A stretch of DNA of 64,000 bases, from the NCBI RefSeq assembly GCF_913774285.1, contig NZ_CAJYHX010000018.1:34887-98886 (forward strand), given 5' to 3'. This stretch comes from an uncultured Sphingomonas sp. (lineage in GTDB: Bacteria > Pseudomonadota > Alphaproteobacteria > Sphingomonadales > Sphingomonadaceae). The position numbers and the translations under genes were made by a program. This document shows, piece by piece, positions 35,241 through 43,874 of the stretch. Under the pieces are notes generated by a model, which ran no database searches, was not told the origin of the DNA, and saw only the letters and a list, made by a program, of their open reading frames with translations. Position 1 is the first letter of the stretch. The number at the start of each line of letters is the position of its first letter.

Positions 35241-36044
35241 TCAGCCAGCGGCAAGCGCTTGGTAGTAATCGCGCGTCAGACCGGCTGCTTCGCGCGCCGA
35301 GTCGTTGAACGGCGGCTTAACGGCCCCGCGAAAATGGGTGCGGACCAGGCTGTGCCAGGTCGTTTCGGGCGTGCAATCGTCGGCCTTGCAGGCCGACTCA
35401 AACCACTCCGTACCAGCCCTTACGTGTCGTACCTCATCGGTGACAATGCGGGTCAGAATCTTCACGGTGACGGTGTCGCCGGCCACGTCGAATCGCTCGA
35501 TCGTGGCGGGCGTGACGTCTAGTCCGCGCGCCTCGAGCACCATCGGCACCACGGCCAGACGCGCCTTGACATCGTGCGCGGTCTCGGTCGCCGCATCCCA
35601 CAGCCCGTCATGCGCCGGGAGCGCGCCATAGTGGCTGCCAAGGCTGCGCAGCCGCCGGTCGAGCAGCGCGAAATGCATCGCCTCGTCGGCGCCGACGCGC
35701 ATCCAGTCGTCGGTAAAGCCGGTCGGGAACTGCGCGCCGAAGCGGCCGATCAGATCGAACGCCAGGTCGATCGCGACGAATTCGATATGCGCGAGCGCAT
35801 GGATCAGCGCGATCCGGCCGCGCTCGGAGCCGCCCTTGCCACGCTTGGGCATGCGGTTCGGCGGCAGCAGCTCGGGCGCATCGGGGCGCGCGGGACGATC
35901 GGGCATGGCGACATCGAAGCGGAAGTCGAGCCGTCCCAGCCGCCAGTCGCGCGCGGCGGCACGCGCTTTCATCACCTTGTCGGTCGGGTCGGCGGCGTCG
36001 AGCACCGCCCGCACCGCCGCGCCCACGCTGCGTCGCTCGGTCAC
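35241..36044 (-). CDS. DUF455 family ferritin-like protein
   Basis: A 267-residue cytoplasmic helical protein. DUF455 members have a ferritin-like four-helix bundle; here the carboxylate/His pattern is visible in HALAHIEFVAIDLAFDL, GADEAMHFALLDRRL and TDEVRHVRAGTEWF, which suggests a di-metal site. The function of the family is unclear. The start is GTG at 36044, overlapping the bcp stop (GTGA), so it is coupled to the peroxiredoxin and likely part of one transcript, glnE-bcp-DUF455. Confidence 0.85.
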   Translation of the reverse strand: MTERRSVGAAVRAVLDAADPTDKVMKARAAARDWRLGRLDFRFDVAMPDRPARPDAPELLPPNRMPKRGKGGSERGRIALIHALAHIEFVAIDLAFDLIGRFGAQFPTGFTDDWMRVGADEAMHFALLDRRLRSLGSHYGALPAHDGLWDAATETAHDVKARLAVVPMVLEARGLDVTPATIERFDVAGDTVTVKILTRIVTDEVRHVRAGTEWFESACKADDCTPETTWHSLVRTHFRGAVKPPFNDSAREAAGLTRDYYQALAAG

Positions 36045-36514
36045 CCGAGCGCCTTTGCCGCGTTCAGCACCTCGGCGGCATGGCCGGGCACCTTCACCTT
36101 GCGCCAGGCGCGGGCTAGCTTGCCGGACGCGTCGAACAGGAAGGTCGAGCGCTCGATGCCCATATATTTCTTGCCGTACATCGACTTCTCGACCCACACG
36201 CCCAGCGCCTCCATCAGCGCACCATCCTCGTCGGTGGCGAGCGGCACGGTGAGGTCGTACTTCGCGGTGAACTTCTGGTGCTTGGCGGGCGGGTCCTTCG
36301 AGATGCCGAGGATCTTCACGCCGAGCGCGGCGAACTCGGGCATCAGCGCGGTGAAGTCCTGCGCTTCGCGGGTGCAGCCCGAGGTATCGTCCTTGGGGTA
36401 GAAATAGAGGACGAACGGCGCGCCCGCGCCCCATGCGGGGAGCGCGAGTGCGCTGCCGTCCGCCGCCACCAGCGCGCTGTTGGGGAGCGCCTCACCCTGC
36501 TCGATGCTCATCAT
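36041..36514 (-). CDS. bcp: Thiol peroxidase Bcp (peroxiredoxin)
   Basis: Bcp is a thioredoxin-fold peroxidase that reduces hydrogen peroxide and organic hydroperoxides in the cytoplasm. The 157-residue protein has the peroxidatic cysteine in YPKDDTSGCTREAQDF. The resolving cysteine that many Bcp proteins have five residues later is missing, so this would be a 1-Cys type. Two adjacent ATGs exist; the first (36514) follows GGAGACC and is used. The gene begins 10 bp after the glnE stop. Confidence 0.92.
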   Translation of the reverse strand: MMSIEQGEALPNSALVAADGSALALPAWGAGAPFVLYFYPKDDTSGCTREAQDFTALMPEFAALGVKILGISKDPPAKHQKFTAKYDLTVPLATDEDGALMEALGVWVEKSMYGKKYMGIERSTFLFDASGKLARAWRKVKVPGHAAEVLNAAKALG

Positions 36515-36524
36515 CTGGTCTCCG

Positions 36525-39200
36525 TCAATTGCCGGCCTGGATCGCGGCCCAGCATTGGCGCACCTCCTGCCGCGTCGCGTCCAGCGTCGCAACCACCGCT
36601 TCCCAATCGGGCAGGCCGAGCGCGCGGGCGATCAGCGCGCGGGTGCGCTCACCCGGCGGCTGCGCATCGGGCGCGACCAGCCGCAACGTCACCAGCAAGC
36701 GGGTTAGGAAGTCGTGCGCCGGACGCAGCGCCGCGGGCAAGATCCCCTGCCCCACCAGCGCGTCGATCGCCCTGCCCAGTTGCGGATCGAAGCCGGTGCG
36801 GTGGCAGAGCTGCTGGACATGGACCGCAAACTCCAGGTCGACCAGCCCGCCGTCGAGCAGCTTGGCGTCCAGCGGCCCCGCGGGCGGCTTGTGCGCCGCC
36901 ATGTCGGCGCGCATCTTGGCTGCGTCGGCAAGGATGTCGCGCTCGGGCCGGGCGCCGTGCAGCACGCGGTCGATGATGGCCTGCACCTGCGCGCGTGCTT
37001 GCGGAGCGCCGAAGACCGGCCGGGCGCGGGTGAGCGCCATATGCTCCCAGGTCCAGGCGTCCTTTTCCTGGTAGCTGGCGAACCCTTCCAGCGAGACCGA
37101 CAGCGGGCCCTGGGTACCCGAGGGCCGCAGCCGCGTATCGACTTCGTAGAGCGGGCCCGCCGCCGTCGGCACCGACAAGGCTGCCGTCACCCGCTGGGCC
37201 AGCCGGTTATAATAGGTCACCGCGCCGAGCGGCCGCCGCCCGTCCGATTCCGCCGCATAGTCGCCGGTGAACAGGTAGATCAGGTCGAGGTCGGAGGCGT
37301 GGGTGAGCGCGCCGCCGCCCATCCGCCCCAGCGCCAGGATCACCAGCTCGCTGCCGGGTACATGGCCATGCTGGCTGGCGAACTCCGCGATGGTGGCGGC
37401 GGTGAGCACTTCGATCGCCGCCTCGGCGACGCGGGCGTATCCGGCCGAAACGTCGAGCGGATCGCTTGCCCCGGCGACAATCTGTGCGCCTAGGGCAAAG
37501 CGCTTCTCGTTGACCAGTCGGCGGACATGCTCAAGCCGCCACTGATAGTCCGCGCCGCGCTCCTCGGCGGCCATCGCCGCCATCAGCTCGGCCACCTCGC
37601 CCACCGGCGCCAGCGCGCTCGCATCGATCAGCCCGTCGAGCAGTTCCGCGCGGCGGCCGAGCTGTTCCGCCAAGGTGGGCGCGTGGCTGAGGATCGCGCT
37701 GAGCAGCCGGGTGAGCGCCGGCTGCGCCTCGAGCAACCGGAAGATGTTGACCGCGCTGGGCAGCCGCTTGAGCATCGCGTCGAAGCGGGTGATCGCGTGT
37801 TGCGGATCGGGCGCGCCGCCGAATCCGGTCATCAAGGTGGGCAGCACCGCCTCCAGCGCGCTCTGCGCCGCGGGGCTGCGCAGCGCCGGGTAGGTGGCAC
37901 CGCGCCAGCCTTCCACCACGCGGCGCGCGACCTCCGCATCGGGGAAGCCCGCCTGTGCCAGCCGCTCGCCGAGCAGATCGGGATCGCTGGGCAGGCCGCT
38001 GCCGCCACCATCGGCCAGCGCGTCGTAGATCCGCCCGACCCGCTCGACATGCGGCTGGAGCAAGGCGATCAGCGCGGCGCCGTCGTCCAGGCCGTGCAGC
38101 CGCGCGACATGATCGAGCGCGGCGGGATCGCTCGGCAGCGTATGGGTCTGGCGGTCGTCGATCATCTGCAGGCGATGCTCGATCGTGCGGAGCAGCACAT
38201 AGGCCTCGTCGAGCGCCGCCGCCTCGCCCGCATCGATCCGTCCCGCCGCCGCCAGTGCGGCGAGCGCATCGCGGGTGGCCGGCACGCGCAGCGCCGGATC
38301 GCGGCCGCCATGGATCAGCTGGTGGATCTGCGCGAAGAACTCCACTTCGCGGATGCCGCCCCTGCCCCGCTTGAGATCATAGCCGGGGCCGAAGCGCTGG
38401 CCCTTGTGGTGATGGTCGCGGATGCGGCGGGAGATGTCCTGAATCTCGCGGATCGTGCCGTAGTCGAGCGCGCGGCGCCACACGAAGGGGCGGATCGCGT
38501 CGAGGAAGCTCTGGCCGAGCGCCCGGTCCCCGCCGACCGCACGGGCGCGGATGAAGGCGGCGCGCTCCCAGGGCAGCGCCTGGCTTTCATAATAGCTGAT
38601 CGCCGCCTCCACCGGCAGCGCGATCGGCGTCACCTCGGGCGAGGGGCGCAGCCGCAGGTCGACGCGCAGCACATAGCCGTCGCCGTCGCGCGCCTGGAGG
38701 ATCTCCAGCACCCGCCGGCCGATCCGCACCGCCGCCTCCTCGGGCACTTCGCGCGGTCGGCACGGCAGCGTTGCGGGATCGAAGATCAGTATGGGGTCGA
38801 TGTCCGACGAATAGTTGAGCTCGCGGCTGCCCTGCTTGCCCAGCGCGATCGCGGCGAAGCCCTGCGGCGCCGCATCCGGTGTGCGCTCGCGGATCGCGGC
38901 GCGGATCGCGCGGTCGAGTGCCTCGTCGGCGAAGTCGCTGAGCAGCCGCGTGGTGCGGCCGAAGTCATAGGCGCCGGACAGGTCGCCGATCGCCGCGATC
39001 AGCGCCAGCCGCCGCCGCTGGATGCGAAGCGCCTGCGGCTCGGCCATGTCCTGGGTCGGGACGGCCGAGACGTGGATCGGATCGGCAAGCGCCGCCGCGG
39101 GATCGGCCGCGATGTCGCTTTCGCGGCCCAAGACCAGTCCAAGAAACGGAGAATGTTCGGGAATCCGCGCGAGTGCGGCGGCGAGAGCGGTTTCGGTCAC
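36525..39200 (-). CDS. glnE: Bifunctional glutamine synthetase adenylyltransferase/deadenylase
   Basis: GlnE attaches and removes AMP on glutamine synthetase in response to PII, setting ammonium assimilation. The 891-residue length fits the family. Two nucleotidyltransferase domains are seen: one near residues 140-170 with LGKQGSRELNYSSDIDPILI, the other at about 640-680 with LGRMGGGALTHASDLDLIYL. Each keeps the catalytic D-x-D pair. The two domains are joined by a helical region with the diagnostic RDHHHKGQRFGPGYDLKRG-type stretch. It is the first gene of a minus-strand run with bcp. Confidence 0.95.
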   Translation of the reverse strand: MTETALAAALARIPEHSPFLGLVLGRESDIAADPAAALADPIHVSAVPTQDMAEPQALRIQRRRLALIAAIGDLSGAYDFGRTTRLLSDFADEALDRAIRAAIRERTPDAAPQGFAAIALGKQGSRELNYSSDIDPILIFDPATLPCRPREVPEEAAVRIGRRVLEILQARDGDGYVLRVDLRLRPSPEVTPIALPVEAAISYYESQALPWERAAFIRARAVGGDRALGQSFLDAIRPFVWRRALDYGTIREIQDISRRIRDHHHKGQRFGPGYDLKRGRGGIREVEFFAQIHQLIHGGRDPALRVPATRDALAALAAAGRIDAGEAAALDEAYVLLRTIEHRLQMIDDRQTHTLPSDPAALDHVARLHGLDDGAALIALLQPHVERVGRIYDALADGGGSGLPSDPDLLGERLAQAGFPDAEVARRVVEGWRGATYPALRSPAAQSALEAVLPTLMTGFGGAPDPQHAITRFDAMLKRLPSAVNIFRLLEAQPALTRLLSAILSHAPTLAEQLGRRAELLDGLIDASALAPVGEVAELMAAMAAEERGADYQWRLEHVRRLVNEKRFALGAQIVAGASDPLDVSAGYARVAEAAIEVLTAATIAEFASQHGHVPGSELVILALGRMGGGALTHASDLDLIYLFTGDYAAESDGRRPLGAVTYYNRLAQRVTAALSVPTAAGPLYEVDTRLRPSGTQGPLSVSLEGFASYQEKDAWTWEHMALTRARPVFGAPQARAQVQAIIDRVLHGARPERDILADAAKMRADMAAHKPPAGPLDAKLLDGGLVDLEFAVHVQQLCHRTGFDPQLGRAIDALVGQGILPAALRPAHDFLTRLLVTLRLVAPDAQPPGERTRALIARALGLPDWEAVVATLDATRQEVRQCWAAIQAGN

Positions 39201-39279
39201 GCAACACCCTGTCGTTGAAAAACCATATATCTGCGATGAATTGCAATTATCGCAGGCAACGAATCTGCGGGAGGACGGT

Positions 39280-39480
39280 TTGGATACCGTGGTTCAGACA
39301 ACTCCCTCACGTGCCCAGGCGGCAGACACTGCGACTCCCTGTCGCATCGAGCCGCCGCGTGCGTGCGACGGGATCGGTCGGGCCATCGCCAACGCCTATG
39401 CGCGCGACCTCGGTCTGCCGCAGGACATGGCGGTACTGCTCGCCAAGCTGAACGACCGCGATCCCCGCTGCCACTGGTAG
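39280..39480 (+). CDS. Small protein of unknown function, TTG start
   Basis: A candidate 66-residue protein. Support: a near-perfect GGGAGG at 39269-39274 lies 5 nt before TTG at 39280, the frame stays open to a TAG at 39478, and the C-terminal half looks like real protein (GIGRAIANAYARDLGLPQDM, then VLLAKLNDRD). This helix pair faintly resembles the core of NepR anti-sigma proteins, but the spacing between the conserved Tyr and Pro is too short for a firm claim. It is divergent from glnE and convergent with the ferredoxin gene. Confidence 0.5.
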   Translation: MDTVVQTTPSRAQAADTATPCRIEPPRACDGIGRAIANAYARDLGLPQDMAVLLAKLNDRDPRCHW

Positions 39481-39483
39481 GCG

Positions 39484-39816
39484 TCACCGCCCCTGCATGT
39501 CCCGGTGGGCGTTCGGCATGCGCACGGTCAGCCCGTCCAACGCCTCGGTGAGCAGGATCTGGCACGCGAGCCGGCTGGTCCGCACCGCGCCCATCGCAAG
39601 ATCGAGCATGTCCTCTTCCGCCTCGCTTGCCGGGGGCAGCCGATCGAAATCGGCGGGCGCGACGATCACATGGCAGGTCGAGCACGCCATCTGCCCTTCG
39701 CACGTCCCTTCCAGCGGCTGACCGGCATTCTGCGCCACTTCGAGCAGCCGCGCGCCGGGCGGTGCCTGCACTTCCTGCACCGCCCCGCCCGCCGCTTCGA
39801 ACCGCACCCGGATCAT
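39484..39816 (-). CDS. 2Fe-2S ferredoxin (adrenodoxin type)
   Basis: A 110-residue ferredoxin that transfers single electrons. The cluster ligands are C39, C45, C48 (CEGQMACSTC) and C85, the adrenodoxin/Isc-Fdx spacing. The C-terminal LTVRMPNAHRDMQGR tail is also seen in this type. The ATG overlaps the stop of the upstream cysteine desulfurase (ATGA), so the protein probably supplies electrons for Fe-S cluster building by that enzyme. Confidence 0.92.
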   Translation of the reverse strand: MIRVRFEAAGGAVQEVQAPPGARLLEVAQNAGQPLEGTCEGQMACSTCHVIVAPADFDRLPPASEAEEDMLDLAMGAVRTSRLACQILLTEALDGLTVRMPNAHRDMQGR

Positions 39817-41021
39817 GCAGCCACCCGCTGGGCATCGGCGGCGGCGCAAAGGCGGTCGAGTGCGGTCATCAATTCCTCCTCGGTGGTCATCCGGCCGAAG
39901 CCGATACGAATACTGGAACGCGCCTGCGCGTCCGAAAGCCCCATTGCGCGGAGCACATGGCTCGGCCGGCCCGAGCCGCTGGCGCAGGCCGAGCCGGCGG
40001 AAAAGGCGATGTCGCGCAGGTCCGACATCAGCCGGGCGACGTCGAGGCCCTCGCGGCGCAGGTTGAGGTTGCCGTGGTAGCGGTTGGAGGCGGAGCCGTT
40101 GAGGGCCCAACCTAAAGTCCCCCTCCCGCTTGCGGGAGGGGCTAGGGGAGGGTGCGTGAGGGTAGCGGGCTGCTCCGTGAAAGAAAGAACCGCCACGTCG
40201 CACCCTCCCCCGTCCCCTCCCGCAGGCGGGAGGGGGGATAGTTGGAGGCGCTCCGCGGCCAGTCCGAACAAGCGGGAGACATGTGCGGCGTCGCCTTCGG
40301 CTCTAGAAGCGGCCACCTTCGCCGCAGCCCCGAATCCCGCGCACAGCGCCGGCGACAGCGTCCCCGAGCGCCCCAGTGCCTCCTGCCCGCCGCCATGCAG
40401 CAGCGGCGTGAGCGTCACCCCGTCGCGAACCCACAGCGCGCCGATGCCCTTGGGCCCGTGGATCTTGTGCGCGGAGATCGCGACCAGGTCGCAGGTCGGC
40501 GGAATCGGCACCCGGCCATAGCCCTGCACCGCGTCGCACAGGAACAGCGCGCCGGCTTGGTGTGCGATCTCGACCAGTTCGGCGATCGGCTGGGTTACGC
40601 CGATCTCGTTGTTGACCAACATCGCCGCGACCAGCCCGGTGCCGGGCACGATGGCAGCGCGGGCGGCATCCAGATCCACCAGCCCGTCGGTGCCGACCGG
40701 CAGCACGATTACCGGCCGCCCGGTCGCGGCAACGGTATCGAGCACCGCCGCGTGCTCGGTAGCGAGCGTCACGATCGGCCCCATGGTGCCCTTGATAGCC
40801 CAGTTGAGCGCCTCGGTCGCGCCGCTGGTGAAGGCCAGGCTACCGCCCGGCGGCAGCATCGCGCCCACCTGTGCGCGCGCGACCTCCACCGCCGCCCTGG
40901 CCGCGCGCGCCGGCGCGTGGGGCGAATGCGGGTTGGCGTGCTGCGACTCCAGCCAAGGCAGCATCGCCGCCAGTGCCTCGGGGGCGAGCGGCGTGGTCGC
41001 CTGATAGTCGAGATAGATCAT
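39813..41021 (-). CDS. Cysteine desulfurase carrying an in-frame palindromic insertion
   Basis: A PLP enzyme that takes sulfur from L-cysteine. The IscS/NifS-type motifs are all present: LDYQATTPL at the N-terminus, TEHAAVL, the PLP lysine K186 in SAHKIHGPKG and the active cysteine C346 in FSAGSACASGSG. The 402-residue length is about 40 more than usual. The extra residues (about 262-302, including SPLPPAGGDGGGC and HPPLAPPASGRG) are encoded by a double palindrome at about 40119-40236. They fall between the helix ending ERLQL and the strand NRYHGNLNLR, a surface loop in this fold, so the enzyme could remain active. Stop and start overlap with both neighbours. Confidence 0.9.
   Translation of the reverse strand: MIYLDYQATTPLAPEALAAMLPWLESQHANPHSPHAPARAARAAVEVARAQVGAMLPPGGSLAFTSGATEALNWAIKGTMGPIVTLATEHAAVLDTVAATGRPVIVLPVGTDGLVDLDAARAAIVPGTGLVAAMLVNNEIGVTQPIAELVEIAHQAGALFLCDAVQGYGRVPIPPTCDLVAISAHKIHGPKGIGALWVRDGVTLTPLLHGGGQEALGRSGTLSPALCAGFGAAAKVAASRAEGDAAHVSRLFGLAAERLQLSPLPPAGGDGGGCDVAVLSFTEQPATLTHPPLAPPASGRGTLGWALNGSASNRYHGNLNLRREGLDVARLMSDLRDIAFSAGSACASGSGRPSHVLRAMGLSDAQARSSIRIGFGRMTTEEELMTALDRLCAAADAQRVAA
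40119..40236. repeat. Double palindromic element inserted inside a coding region
   Basis: Two hairpins, each with perfect 10-bp arms (CCCCTCCCGC/GCGGGAGGGG), lie at 40120-40141 (loop TT) and 40214-40235 (loop AG). Just inside them GGGGAGGGTGCG (40145-40156) and CGCACCCTCCCC (40199-40210) are also reverse complements. The whole is an inverted-repeat unit of about 118 bp. The same architecture is intergenic at 46768-46868. It resembles REP/BIME-type elements, but here it is translated. Confidence 0.85.
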
Positions 41022-42094
41022 GCCGCCCGCGCCCGTGCGTCCTCGAAGGTCGCGCGCCAGAGCTCGGCAAAGCGATCGACGTCCGCCTCGGTCGTGCTCC
41101 GCCCGAAGCTCACCCGCACGACTTCGCGCAGCGCGGGCTCCGCCCAGCCCATTGCGGTCAGCACATGGCTCGGTCGCATGCTGCCCGAGGAGCAGGCGCT
41201 GCCCGCCGACACGGCAACGCCTGCGAGATCGAAGCGGATCAACTGCGCCGCCGACGAGACGCCGGGCATCCGATAGGCGCCGATCAGCGGACTGCGCGGG
41301 CTCTCCCCGCCGACGACCGTGCCGCCGGCGCCAAGGATCGCCGCCTCCAGCCGCGCGCGAAGCTGGGCCATCGCGCCGAGATCCTCGGATACTTCCACAG
41401 CCGCCGCATAGCCGAGCGCGCCAGGCAGGTTCTCGGTCCCCGCCCGATATCCCTTTTCCTGCCCGCCCGTCGGCAGCAGCACGCCCAGATCACGCGCCAG
41501 CAGCGCGCCGATCCCCGGCGGCCCGCCGCGCTTGTGGGCGGAGACCGCGACCAGGTCGGCATGGCGCAGCACCTCGCCATCGGCATGCGCCGGCATCTGC
41601 GCAGCATCGACCAGCAGCAGCCCGCCCGCGCCGTGGACGATGTCGGCGATCGCCGCGATGGGCTGCCGCACGCCGGTCTCGCTGTTCGCCCATTGCACGC
41701 AGACCAGCGTCCGATCTGCGCCGTCCAGCGCCGCCGAAAGGGCGTCGAGATCAACGATTCCGCCGGCGGTCACCGCTAGCGTCGCCGCGCCCTCGCCCAG
41801 TCGCAGCACGGCATCATGCTCCACCGCGGTGATCAGCCGCCGCGCGGCGACGCTCCGATTCATCGCGATCGCCAGCGATTCGCTCGCGCCGCTGGTCAGC
41901 AGCAGCTCGTGCGCCCAGCCATAGGCCGCCGCGATCCGCCGCCGCGCATCCTCCAGCGCCGCGCGCGCCGCCCGCCCGTCGCCATGCGGCGAGGAAGGGT
42001 TCGCCCAGCGCGTCATGCCCTCCATCACCGCCGCCACCGCCTCCGGCAGCATCGGGGTCGTCGCGGCGTGATCCAGATAGAGTCGAGCGGCCAA
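41018..42094 (-). CDS. Cysteine desulfurase, second copy
   Basis: A second NifS/IscS-type desulfurase of 358 residues, directly upstream of the first in the transcript. It has YLDHAATTPMLPEA, VEHDAVL, a PLP lysine in SAHKRGGPPG and the active cysteine in VSAGSACSSGSMRPS. The two desulfurases are clearly paralogous but strongly diverged. TTG at 42094 is chosen because the family starts M-x-R-x-YLDHAATTP; an ATG 23 codons upstream is directly abutted by AGGGAG and would overlap the promoter region of the divergent hydrolase gene. The stop overlaps the start of the next gene (ATGA). Confidence 0.88.
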   Translation of the reverse strand: MAARLYLDHAATTPMLPEAVAAVMEGMTRWANPSSPHGDGRAARAALEDARRRIAAAYGWAHELLLTSGASESLAIAMNRSVAARRLITAVEHDAVLRLGEGAATLAVTAGGIVDLDALSAALDGADRTLVCVQWANSETGVRQPIAAIADIVHGAGGLLLVDAAQMPAHADGEVLRHADLVAVSAHKRGGPPGIGALLARDLGVLLPTGGQEKGYRAGTENLPGALGYAAAVEVSEDLGAMAQLRARLEAAILGAGGTVVGGESPRSPLIGAYRMPGVSSAAQLIRFDLAGVAVSAGSACSSGSMRPSHVLTAMGWAEPALREVVRVSFGRSTTEADVDRFAELWRATFEDARARAA

Positions 42095-42186
42095 TGGCGT
42101 TCCAATTGCGTGAAGGGACCCGCTGCCTATATAGCGACCATGTTCCTGCGCTCCACCGCGCATCTCCCTATCGAACAGGATCCGCC

Positions 42187-42843
42187 TTGCCCGAAGTCAT
42201 TTTCCCCGGACCCGAAGGCCGCCTCGAGGGCCGCTTCGCCCCCGCCCCGCGCCCGCGCGCACCGGTCGCGATGATCCTCCACCCGCATCCCAATGCGGGC
42301 GGCACGATGAACAACCGCATCGTCCAGGATCTCTACAAGACCTTCCAGCGCCGCGGCTTCGCGACGCTGCGCTTCAATTTCCGCGGCGTCGGCAAGAGCC
42401 AGGGGACCTTCGACAACGGCATCGGCGAGCTCTCGGACGCCGCCAGCGCGCTCGACTGGGTGCAGAGCTTCCACCCCGAAGCCTCGTCCACCTGGGTCGC
42501 AGGCTTCGGCTTCGGCGCTTGGATCGGCATGCAGCTGCTGATGCGCCGCCCGGAAATCCGCGGCTTCATCTCGGTCGCGCCGCCGGCGAACATGTTCGAC
42601 TTCACCTTCCTCGCCCCCTGCCCCAGTTCGGGCATCATCATCCAGGGCGAGCAGGACGAGGTCGTCACGCCGGGCGCGGTGCAGAAGCTGGTCGACAAGC
42701 TGCGCACCCAGAAGCACATCACCATCCATCACGACACCATCCCGGGCGCGAACCACTTCTTCGAGCATGAGATGGATCAGCTGATGGGGTCGGTCGACCG
42801 CTATCTCGACATGCGGCTCGATCCCAACTGCCCGATCCGCTGA
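42187..42843 (+). CDS. Alpha/beta hydrolase (COG2945-like) lacking the usual nucleophile serine
   Basis: A 218-residue cytoplasmic alpha/beta-hydrolase-fold protein of the short COG2945-like kind: LHPHPNAGGTMNNR (oxyanion part), FATLRFNFRGVGKSQG, and the late His in GANHFFEHE. At the nucleophile elbow, where relatives carry GxSxG, the sequence is GFGFGAWIG: the serine is replaced by glycine (codon GGC). Either it is not a hydrolase any more or another residue acts. Start: TTG at 42187 after AGGAT; no ATG fits this frame. Confidence 0.85.
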   Translation: MPEVIFPGPEGRLEGRFAPAPRPRAPVAMILHPHPNAGGTMNNRIVQDLYKTFQRRGFATLRFNFRGVGKSQGTFDNGIGELSDAASALDWVQSFHPEASSTWVAGFGFGAWIGMQLLMRRPEIRGFISVAPPANMFDFTFLAPCPSSGIIIQGEQDEVVTPGAVQKLVDKLRTQKHITIHHDTIPGANHFFEHEMDQLMGSVDRYLDMRLDPNCPIR

Positions 42844-42856
42844 GGATTGTTGCGGC

Positions 42857-43744
42857 TCAGCGCGGCGCGAATGTCGCGCTGAGCCAGCGATCGACCGCGG
42901 CGGTGGCGGGATAGTCCGCCTCGCCCAGTTGCCGGTTCATCGCGACATGGCCGCGCAGGCCCCGGCCCTCGAACCCCTGCACCGTAACCTTCGATCCTTC
43001 CGCACGCAGCGCCTTGGCCAGAGCTTCGGACTGGCGCGTGCCGTCCTCACGCTGGACGTGCAGGATCAGGAACGACAGCACGTTCGGCCCCTTGGTGTGC
43101 GCGATCGGCGACAAGGCACGCTGCCGCGCCGGATCGGTGCCGAACGCCTCGGTATAGATCGGCCGCATGAATCGCCCGGCCTCCGCCATCTGCGCGGGCA
43201 CGTCGTAGGCTGCGCCGTCCAGCAGCACCACGCCGCGCAGCTGGTCGAGCATCAGGTCCCGGCCATGCATATAGCGCGGATCGGTGGCGACCAGCGCGGC
43301 GAGATGCGCGCCGGCGCTATGCCCCATCAGCACCATGCGGTTCGGGTCGAAGTGCAGATCGCGGGCATGCGCCACGAGCCAGGCGAGCGCGCTCGCCACG
43401 TCCTGCGCCTGCTGCTCGACGGTGGCGCCGGGCACCAGCCGATAGTCGATCGTGGCGAAGGCGTAGCCCCTGGCCGGGAAATGCCGAATCTTGGCGTCTC
43501 CGGTCGCATCGTCCTTGGAGCCATGCTCCCAGCCGCCGCCATGGACGAAGACGATCAGCGGCGGCGCGCTGCGGGTGAAGACGGTCGGCGGATAATAGTC
43601 GAGCTTCTGCTGAGGCGCGGCGCCATAGGCGAGGTTGCGCTTCGGCGCGAAGGCGGCGGGCGCCGCCGGTTCCACCTGCTGCCGGGCGAGCACGGGCGGA
43701 CCCGCGAGGAACAGTCCGGCTACCACCCATCCGATCGCGCGCAT
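42857..43744 (-). CDS. Secreted alpha/beta hydrolase (esterase/lipase, HSL-like)
   Basis: A 295-residue exported hydrolase. The signal peptide is MRAIGWVVAGLFLAGPPVLA. The esterase motifs are in place: FVHGGGWEHGS (oxyanion hole), the nucleophile Ser in MGHSAGAHLAAL and the late His in GRGLRGHVAMN. It resembles carboxylesterases such as the BD-FAE group. The ATG at 43744 is preceded by AGGAGAG. It converges with the previous gene with a 13-bp gap. The substrate is unknown. Confidence 0.85.
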   Translation of the reverse strand: MRAIGWVVAGLFLAGPPVLARQQVEPAAPAAFAPKRNLAYGAAPQQKLDYYPPTVFTRSAPPLIVFVHGGGWEHGSKDDATGDAKIRHFPARGYAFATIDYRLVPGATVEQQAQDVASALAWLVAHARDLHFDPNRMVLMGHSAGAHLAALVATDPRYMHGRDLMLDQLRGVVLLDGAAYDVPAQMAEAGRFMRPIYTEAFGTDPARQRALSPIAHTKGPNVLSFLILHVQREDGTRQSEALAKALRAEGSKVTVQGFEGRGLRGHVAMNRQLGEADYPATAAVDRWLSATFAPR

Positions 43745-43874
43745 CCTGGCTCTCCTGCTGCGGGCGACAGGATATCGCAGATGGGCAAGCGCGGGCGACT
43801 CGAAATAGGTCGCAAGATGTCGCAGACAAAGGCGTCGGCGGGCGATCTTGGCAAAGGCCGCAGTCAAAGCGCTT

